A stretch of DNA of 10,920 nt from Bacilli bacterium (lineage in GTDB: Bacteria > Bacillota_I > Bacilli_A > RF39 > UBA660), in assembly GCA_028684435.1 (NCBI GenBank), contig JAQUFX010000020.1, positions 8,202 to 19,121 of the forward strand, given 5' to 3'. Position numbers and translations under genes: made by a program. Positions 6,298 to 10,920 of the stretch are shown one piece after another. Each line of letters opens with the position of its first letter. Within the stretch, counting starts at the first letter, position 1. Under the pieces are notes generated by a model. It saw nothing but the letters and a program-made list of their open reading frames with translations, was not told where the DNA came from and searched no databases.

Positions 6298-7083
6298 ATG
6301 ACTAAAACAATATCTTTAGTAAATCAAAAAGGCGGTGTAGGTAAAACTACTACAAGTATAAATTTAGCTGCTTCATTAGGTAAATTAGGTAAAAAAGTTT
6401 TATTAATAGATTTAGATCCTCAAGGTAATACAACAACTGGCTTAGGTATTAATAAAGGAGATATAAAACATAGTATATATGATGTTTTAAATGGTAATAC
6501 TGATGCTAAAAAAGGGATTTCTAAAACTAAATTCAAAAACTTATCAATTATACCTGCTACTATCAATTTAGCCGGGCTTGATATTGAATTAGTAGAGAAA
6601 GGTTATCAAAATGCGACTTTTAAAAAAAATGAACAGTTAAGAAATGCATTATTAAATATTAAAGATAATTATGAATTTATTATAATAGATTGTCCGCCTT
6701 CTTTAGGCCTTTTAACTACTAATGCTTTAGTTGCGAGTGATTCAGTTATCATTCCTGTTCAATGCGAGTTTTTTGCACTTGAAGGTATTACGCAATTATT
6801 AAATACAATTATAATGACTCAAACAAGATTAAATCCTAATTTAAAAATTGAAGGGGTGCTGTTAACATTATTAGATTCTCGAACAAATTTAGGATTAGAA
6901 GTCGTTGAAGAGGTAAAAAAGTTTTTTAAAGAAAAAGTTTTTAATACCATAATACCAAGATTAATTAGATTAGTAGAAGCTCCTTCACATGGAGAACCGA
7001 TAAATGAATATGATCCGACTAGTAGAGCAGCTGAAGCATATCTTAATTTAGCCAAGGAGGTTATAGATCGTAATGGAAACTAA
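6298..7083 (+). CDS. parA: Chromosome partition ATPase ParA (Soj)
   Basis: ParA-type ATPases bind DNA non-specifically as ATP dimers and are cycled by ParB to move or separate replication origins. In Bacillota, Soj also modulates DnaA. The 261-residue protein opens directly with the deviant Walker A QKGGVGKTTTSINLA (residues 9-23), with the signature Lys before GG. It continues with the switch segment LLIDLDPQGNTT, Walker B FIIIDCPPSLGLLT (about 127-140) and the typical PVQCEFFALEG. There is no N-terminal helix-turn-helix extension, and the length matches chromosomal Soj rather than long plasmid ParA proteins. The last 11 bases overlap parB, so the pair is translationally coupled. It probably heads the operon running to the right window edge. 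Confidence 0.94.
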   Translation: MTKTISLVNQKGGVGKTTTSINLAASLGKLGKKVLLIDLDPQGNTTTGLGINKGDIKHSIYDVLNGNTDAKKGISKTKFKNLSIIPATINLAGLDIELVEKGYQNATFKKNEQLRNALLNIKDNYEFIIIDCPPSLGLLTTNALVASDSVIIPVQCEFFALEGITQLLNTIIMTQTRLNPNLKIEGVLLTLLDSRTNLGLEVVEEVKKFFKEKVFNTIIPRLIRLVEAPSHGEPINEYDPTSRAAEAYLNLAKEVIDRNGN

Positions 7084-7954
7084 AAGAAAGGCACTAGGAA
7101 AAGGTTTGGAACAATTATTTAATAATGAACCTATGGATTTTAATACCATGAAAGAAGAAATTATTAACACAACAAAAGAAACAGATATTGTATCGATACC
7201 TATAAATGAAATCAGAAGTAATCCTTATCAACCGAGAAAATACTTTGATCAAAATACTTTAGAAGAATTGGCATCATCTATTAAAGAACATGGTATACTT
7301 GAACCTGTTATAGTTAAAAAAAGTATTAAAGGTTATGAATTAGTAGCAGGTGAAAGAAGGACTAAAGCAGCAACAATTGCAGGGCTTAATGTTGTTCCTG
7401 CTATTGTTAAAGATTTTAGTGACGAACAAATGATGGATATTGCATTACTTGAAAATATTCAAAGAGATGATTTAACTCCAGTTGAAATAGCTAAGGCATT
7501 TAAAAGTTATTTAGATAAAACGGGTATTACTCAAGAAGACTTAGCTAAAAAATTTAGTAAAAGTAGAAGTTATATTACTAATCTTTTAGGTTTATTATCT
7601 TTATCTAAAAATATTTTAAGATATATAAATGAAGGTAAAATATCTCAAAGTCATGCTAGGGTATTATCTAAACTTGAAGATGAAACTTTAATTGAAAATC
7701 TTGCTAATAAAATAATAGCTGAAAATATTTCGGTTAGAGAATTAGAGCAGCTTGTTGTAAATACTCAAAAGAAAAAACCAATCTTAAGAATAGATACCAA
7801 GACAACAAAACAAACAATGCTAGAAAATGTTTTAAGAGATTTAATTGGTACTAAAGTTACAATTTCTAAAAATAAAATATCCATACCTTATGATAGTGAA
7901 CCGGATTTAATGAGAATTCTAGAAATATTAAAGATTGAATTAGAAGGAGAATAG
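7073..7954 (+). CDS. parB: Chromosome partition protein ParB (Spo0J)
   Basis: ParB binds parS sites near the origin, spreads as a CTP-dependent sliding clamp, stimulates ParA and loads SMC. The 293 residues begin with KALGKGLEQLF, the region that contacts ParA. The ParB N domain follows: IPINEIRSNPYQPRK, the CTP-site motif GERR (93-96), and ENIQR (127-131). The parS-reading helix-turn-helix is at about 152-176 (TQEDLAKKFSKSRSYITNLL), and a C-terminal dimerisation domain covers roughly 245-293. Context next to parA and intact ParA-contact residues favour Spo0J over the paralogue Noc. The ribosome binding site AAGGAGG (7054-7060) lies 12 bases before the ATG, a rather long gap. The stop is one base before the next ATG. 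No consensus parS was found in the window. Confidence 0.94.
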   Translation: METKRKALGKGLEQLFNNEPMDFNTMKEEIINTTKETDIVSIPINEIRSNPYQPRKYFDQNTLEELASSIKEHGILEPVIVKKSIKGYELVAGERRTKAATIAGLNVVPAIVKDFSDEQMMDIALLENIQRDDLTPVEIAKAFKSYLDKTGITQEDLAKKFSKSRSYITNLLGLLSLSKNILRYINEGKISQSHARVLSKLEDETLIENLANKIIAENISVRELEQLVVNTQKKKPILRIDTKTTKQTMLENVLRDLIGTKVTISKNKISIPYDSEPDLMRILEILKIELEGE

Positions 7955-7955
7955 T

Positions 7956-8735
7956 ATGAGCGAGAAAATTATTGGGTTCTTTTTATCAGAAAAATTTATT
8001 GTTCCCATAGTAGTTATTATTGTGGGGATTGTAATCTATAAAATTGCCGAAAAAATACTTGGCAAAGCTAATATTAAAGGTAAAAATGATCTTGATAAAA
8101 AACGCCGAAATACTGTTGTTATTTTGTTATTAAATATTATCAAATATAGCTCCATCATTATTGGTTTAATTATAATTTTAGATGTTTACGGAGTGAATAC
8201 TACTTCATTTATTGCCGGATTAGGAATAGCAGGAGTTGTAATTGGATTAGCATTTCAAGAAGCATTAAAAGATATAATAAACGGTATAAATATAATAATG
8301 GATGATTATTATGTTGTAGGGGATGTTATTATATATAATAATTTTGAAGGAACGGTTATTTCCTTTGGATTAAAAACAACTAAAATTAAGTCTGATATGG
8401 GAGAAGTATTAACTGTAGCAAATCGTAATATTAGCACTATAACTAATTTAAGCCAAAAAAAAGCAGTATTATATATCGAAATACCTACATCAATAGAGTC
8501 TGATCAAAAAGTAGCAACTAAAACAATTGAAAAAATTATTGGTGAGATTTCAAAATATAGTTATGTTGAAGCCAAAGAAAGTGAATTTTTAGGAATCGAA
8601 AAAATAAATTCAACAACTATAAATTATTTGTTTAAAATAAAATGTAATCAAGGTAAAGAAAAAGAATTAAGAAGAAATATTAATAAAAAAATTATTGAAA
8701 ATTATCAAAAAAATAATATTAAATTAAAAGATTGA
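7956..8735 (+). CDS. MscS-family small-conductance mechanosensitive channel
   Basis: MscS-type channels open under membrane tension to release solutes after osmotic downshock. The 259-residue protein is near the usual MscS length (about 286). It has three predicted membrane helices, at about 13-33, 53-76 and 83-111. The third is the Gly/Ala-rich pore helix, GLGIAGVVIGLAFQEALKDI, joined to the beta domain (DDYYVVGDVIIYNNFEGTV, then NRNISTITNLS) and a C-terminal alpha/beta portion rich in Lys and Glu. This is the minimal three-helix form, without extra N-terminal helices. It begins one base after the parB stop, with AAGGAG at 7944-7949. An mscS gene downstream of parB is a recurring arrangement in Bacillota as I recall it. 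The exact subtype (YkuT-like or other) cannot be set by eye. Confidence 0.9.
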   Translation: MSEKIIGFFLSEKFIVPIVVIIVGIVIYKIAEKILGKANIKGKNDLDKKRRNTVVILLLNIIKYSSIIIGLIIILDVYGVNTTSFIAGLGIAGVVIGLAFQEALKDIINGINIIMDDYYVVGDVIIYNNFEGTVISFGLKTTKIKSDMGEVLTVANRNISTITNLSQKKAVLYIEIPTSIESDQKVATKTIEKIIGEISKYSYVEAKESEFLGIEKINSTTINYLFKIKCNQGKEKELRRNINKKIIENYQKNNIKLKD

Positions 8736-8741
8736 GGTTTT

Positions 8742-8924
8742 ATGAAAAACAAATATGATTTAAATAGTATAGTTATTATGAAAAAAAATCATGCTTGCCA
8801 AACAAATAGATGGATAATAACCAGAGTGGGCGTAGATATCAAAATTAAATGTATTAATTGTAATAGAGAAATAATGATGGATAGATTAGAATTTGAAAAA
8901 AAGCTTAAGAAGGTGGAACAATGA
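8742..8924 (+). CDS. DUF951 small zinc-ribbon-like protein (YyzM type)
   Basis: This 60-residue protein matches the DUF951 family as I know it: MKKNHACQTNRW (13-24), RVGVDIKIKC (28-37), then C-x-x-C and a basic tail FEKKLKK. His17, Cys19, Cys37 and Cys40 could bind one zinc ion, and the fold is probably a short zinc ribbon that might touch nucleic acid (inference; the family has no established function). In B. subtilis and relatives the equivalent gene, yyzM, also lies close to parB. It starts six bases after the mscS stop, using GAGG at 8734-8737, and overlaps the next gene by four bases (ATGA), which suggests translational coupling. Confidence 0.87.
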   Translation: MKNKYDLNSIVIMKKNHACQTNRWIITRVGVDIKIKCINCNREIMMDRLEFEKKLKKVEQ

Positions 8925-10453
8925 AAAGAATAAGACGGGTAAAAGATCGAATAATACTTCATCCTATTATGAGTTTTTTAATAATGATTTTAGTTACTAT
9001 TGTTCTTAGTGGGGTATTAAATTTATTTAATGTAAGCACTACATACAATAAGATTACTGCTAGTGGCAGTTATGAAAATGTATTGGTATCAGTAGATTCA
9101 TTATTTAATTTAAGTGGGATAAAATATATATTTAGTAATACCGTTTCTAATTTTTCTTCGTTTATGCCATTATCAATGTTTTTAATAACTTTAATTGGGA
9201 TAGGTATTATGGATAAAAGTGGCTTTTTAGATTCGTTTTTTTATGTTTTAACAAAAAAAATGAGTAAAAGAACAGTAACATTTTCTTTATCATTAATTTG
9301 TATAATAGCATCAATTATGGGTGATATTAGTTTTATTATATTAATACCACTCGCTGCATTATTATTTAAATATGGTAAAAGGAATCCTAGAGCAGGAATC
9401 ATTTGTGCTTTTGCTTCACTTTCGTGTGGTGTAGGGATTAATATATTTATGAATGCTATAGATTCGACTTTATTAGGTTATACTACTATAGCAGCAAATA
9501 TGATTACTACTGATTATATAATAAATACAACTAGTAATATGCTAATTATGTCAGTCGCTGCAATTTCTCTTGCTATGATAATAACCTCAATTACGGAAAA
9601 AATTACAGTTCCAGATGTAGGAACATATCAATTAGAAGATGAAGAAGAAGATTATTTAACTAAACGAGAAAAAAGAGGTCTTATCATATCATGCTTTTGT
9701 GGAATTATATATATTCTGATATTTGGATATAATATTATACCAAATATACCTTTCGGAGGTAATTTACTTGATTATTCTCAAATATTATATATAGATAAAT
9801 TATTTGGTTATAATTCATTCTTTAATCAAGGATTTGTATTTGTAGTGACACTTTTATTTATAATATTGGGATTATGCTATGGTATTGTTAATAAAACAAT
9901 TAGAAATCATCGTGATTTATGTACTGGGCTAAGTCATTCACTTGATGGAGTAGGAAAAATATTAGTTTTAATATTTATAGCATCAATGTTTATATTTATT
10001 TTTAAGAAAACAAATATTGGACCTGTTTTAGTAGCTATTTTTGCTAATTTAATAGCTAGTTCTAATTTTTCAGGAATTCCTTTGATTTTACTGGTATTAT
10101 TTATTAGTGCTTTAAGTACTCTTTTAGTACCAGGTTCAGCTAATAAATGGGTAATATTAAGTGGTGTACTAGTTCCTGTTTTTATGAATTCCGGAATGAG
10201 TCCTGAATTTGCTTCGGTTGTATTTAGAGCGGGGGAATGTATTACATATGGATTAACACCATTAATGGCATATTTTATTATTTATATAGCCTTTATGGAA
10301 TTATATAGTCAGGGTGAAACAGATTCTATTACCAGTAATATAAAATATATTATTCCTTATTCAAAATATACAGCTTTGTTATGGATAGTTATATTAATAA
10401 CATTTTATATTATTGGTTTACCTCTAGGAATTAATGCTTTTCCAACATTATAG
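8921..10453 (+). CDS. AbgT-family membrane transporter
   Basis: AbgT proteins take up p-aminobenzoyl-glutamate (E. coli AbgT) or act as proton-driven drug and sulfonamide exporters (MtrF, YdaH); the substrate here is unknown. The 510-residue protein is full length, with about a dozen hydrophobic segments and two family signatures. Near the N-terminus is NLSGIKYIFSNTVSNFSSF (63-81), leading into IGIGIMDKSGFL. Near the C-terminus is PGSANKWVILSGVLVPVFM (404-422), followed by SPEF, FRAGE and TPLMAYF, and it ends IIGLPLG. By spacing, D181, W410 and R436 look like the residues reported as important in MtrF and YdaH. A cytoplasmic loop near 236-252 is acidic (LEDEEEDYL). The start overlaps DUF951 as ATGA and is preceded by AAGGTGG (8910-8916). 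Its place in the parAB operon is unexpected. Confidence 0.9.
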   Translation: MKRIRRVKDRIILHPIMSFLIMILVTIVLSGVLNLFNVSTTYNKITASGSYENVLVSVDSLFNLSGIKYIFSNTVSNFSSFMPLSMFLITLIGIGIMDKSGFLDSFFYVLTKKMSKRTVTFSLSLICIIASIMGDISFIILIPLAALLFKYGKRNPRAGIICAFASLSCGVGINIFMNAIDSTLLGYTTIAANMITTDYIINTTSNMLIMSVAAISLAMIITSITEKITVPDVGTYQLEDEEEDYLTKREKRGLIISCFCGIIYILIFGYNIIPNIPFGGNLLDYSQILYIDKLFGYNSFFNQGFVFVVTLLFIILGLCYGIVNKTIRNHRDLCTGLSHSLDGVGKILVLIFIASMFIFIFKKTNIGPVLVAIFANLIASSNFSGIPLILLVLFISALSTLLVPGSANKWVILSGVLVPVFMNSGMSPEFASVVFRAGECITYGLTPLMAYFIIYIAFMELYSQGETDSITSNIKYIIPYSKYTALLWIVILITFYIIGLPLGINAFPTL

Positions 10454-10460
10454 GTAAATT

Positions 10461-10920
10461 ATGTTAATAAAAGGATATATTTTAACTTATTTTTATCTAT
10501 TTTTAATTATTTATATATCTAAAATATTAAATGAAAAATTTAAAATAGATAAAAAATATACGAGGAAATTTGTTCATATATTCGTGTCATTTGTATGGAT
10601 AATAATGTATTGTTATTTTAAAGACTCTTATCATATAATTATTCCTCCTTTAACTTTTATATTAATTAATTATATTTCTTATAAAAAGGATATTTTTAAA
10701 GGAATGGAAGAAAAAGAATCTTTAGGTACGATATATTATCCAATTAGTATATTTATCATGGCTTTATTAACTTATTTAAATAATGAATTTTATCCATATT
10801 ATGCTGTTGCTATTTTTTGTATGGCTTTTGGTGACGGAATAGCACCTATATTAGCAAATAAGTATAAAAGTAAAGTTATTTATAATAATAAAACCATCTT
10901 TGGAACACTTACTGTATTTA
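10461..10920 (+). CDS. Dolichol/phytol-kinase-like membrane protein (3' end outside window)
   Basis: An open frame begins at ATG 10461, seven bases after the AbgT stop, with AGGT at 10452-10455 as a weak ribosome binding site. It runs 153 codons to the edge without a stop. The visible part has several membrane helices, about 4-20, 39-53, 58-72, 92-107 and 113-130. RKFVHIFVSFVW (35-46), then ESLGTIYYP, GDGIAPILANKYKS (124-137) and KTIFGTLTVF at the edge follow the motif order of the SEC59/VTE5 group. That group comprises CTP-dependent dolichol, phytol or polyprenol kinases, related to CdsA. It likely phosphorylates a lipid alcohol using CTP (family inference); the substrate is unknown. A CdsA-like cytidylyltransferase is the main alternative, but the short size and motif order favour the kinase type. 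Confidence 0.8.
   Translation, partial: MLIKGYILTYFYLFLIIYISKILNEKFKIDKKYTRKFVHIFVSFVWIIMYCYFKDSYHIIIPPLTFILINYISYKKDIFKGMEEKESLGTIYYPISIFIMALLTYLNNEFYPYYAVAIFCMAFGDGIAPILANKYKSKVIYNNKTIFGTLTVF

Noticed and set aside
8742..8924. Reading the window with the Mycoplasma code (TGA as Trp)
   Set aside because: TGA ends the mscS and DUF951 genes exactly where the families end and where the next genes start, and all conserved Trp codons are TGG.
1..10920. Defence system, toxin-antitoxin pair, prophage, transposon or CRISPR locus
   Set aside because: Every sizeable open frame is explained by a housekeeping or transporter family except the gene at 1199-1843, which lacks a partner or any motif of such systems. 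No inverted terminal repeats or spacer arrays were seen.

Overview
The window is a gene-dense, very AT-rich stretch from a low-GC Gram-positive bacterium. Standard-code reading is supported: Trp is TGG throughout, and TGA is used as a true stop at 8733-8735 and 8922-8924. This argues against the Mycoplasma/Spiroplasma code. Strong Shine-Dalgarno sites, sigma-A type promoters, FabK and the DUF951 gene next to parAB point to Bacillota. My guess is an uncultured Bacilli or RF39-like gut lineage; that placement is inference.

Layout. Positions 1-286 contain no convincing gene. They hold a near-consensus promoter (178-206) and a leader hairpin (236-258) ahead of the ribosomal protein operon rplM-rpsI (287-1144). 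An intrinsic terminator closes this operon at 1151-1183. Only 15 bases after the terminator comes an unrecognised 214-residue gene (1199-1843). A second promoter (1864-1892) drives tilS-ftsH (1915-5203), whose reading frames overlap. A terminator that can work in both directions (5188-5213) separates ftsH from the convergent fabK-type gene (5212-6135, minus strand). The 162-base divergent region 6136-6297 carries a promoter candidate in each direction. From 6298 to the right edge runs one tight run of plus-strand genes: parA, parB, an MscS-type channel, a DUF951 zinc-ribbon protein, an AbgT-family transporter, and the first 153 codons of a dolichol/phytol-kinase-like membrane protein cut by the window edge.

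Function. The genes are mainly housekeeping: translation (L13, S9), tRNA-Ile lysidinylation (TilS), membrane proteolysis (FtsH), fatty-acid elongation (FabK) and chromosome partition (ParA/ParB). The parAB-mscS-DUF951 order resembles clusters found near the replication origin in many Bacillota, so this region probably lies near oriC (inference). I found no transposase, phage gene, CRISPR array, tRNA or rRNA, and no evidence of a new multi-gene system. The points most worth a second look are a SAP/Rho_N-like tail on FtsH, an altered PP-loop in TilS, the loss of hpt between tilS and ftsH, the orphan gene behind the rpsI terminator, and the two membrane genes attached to the partition operon.
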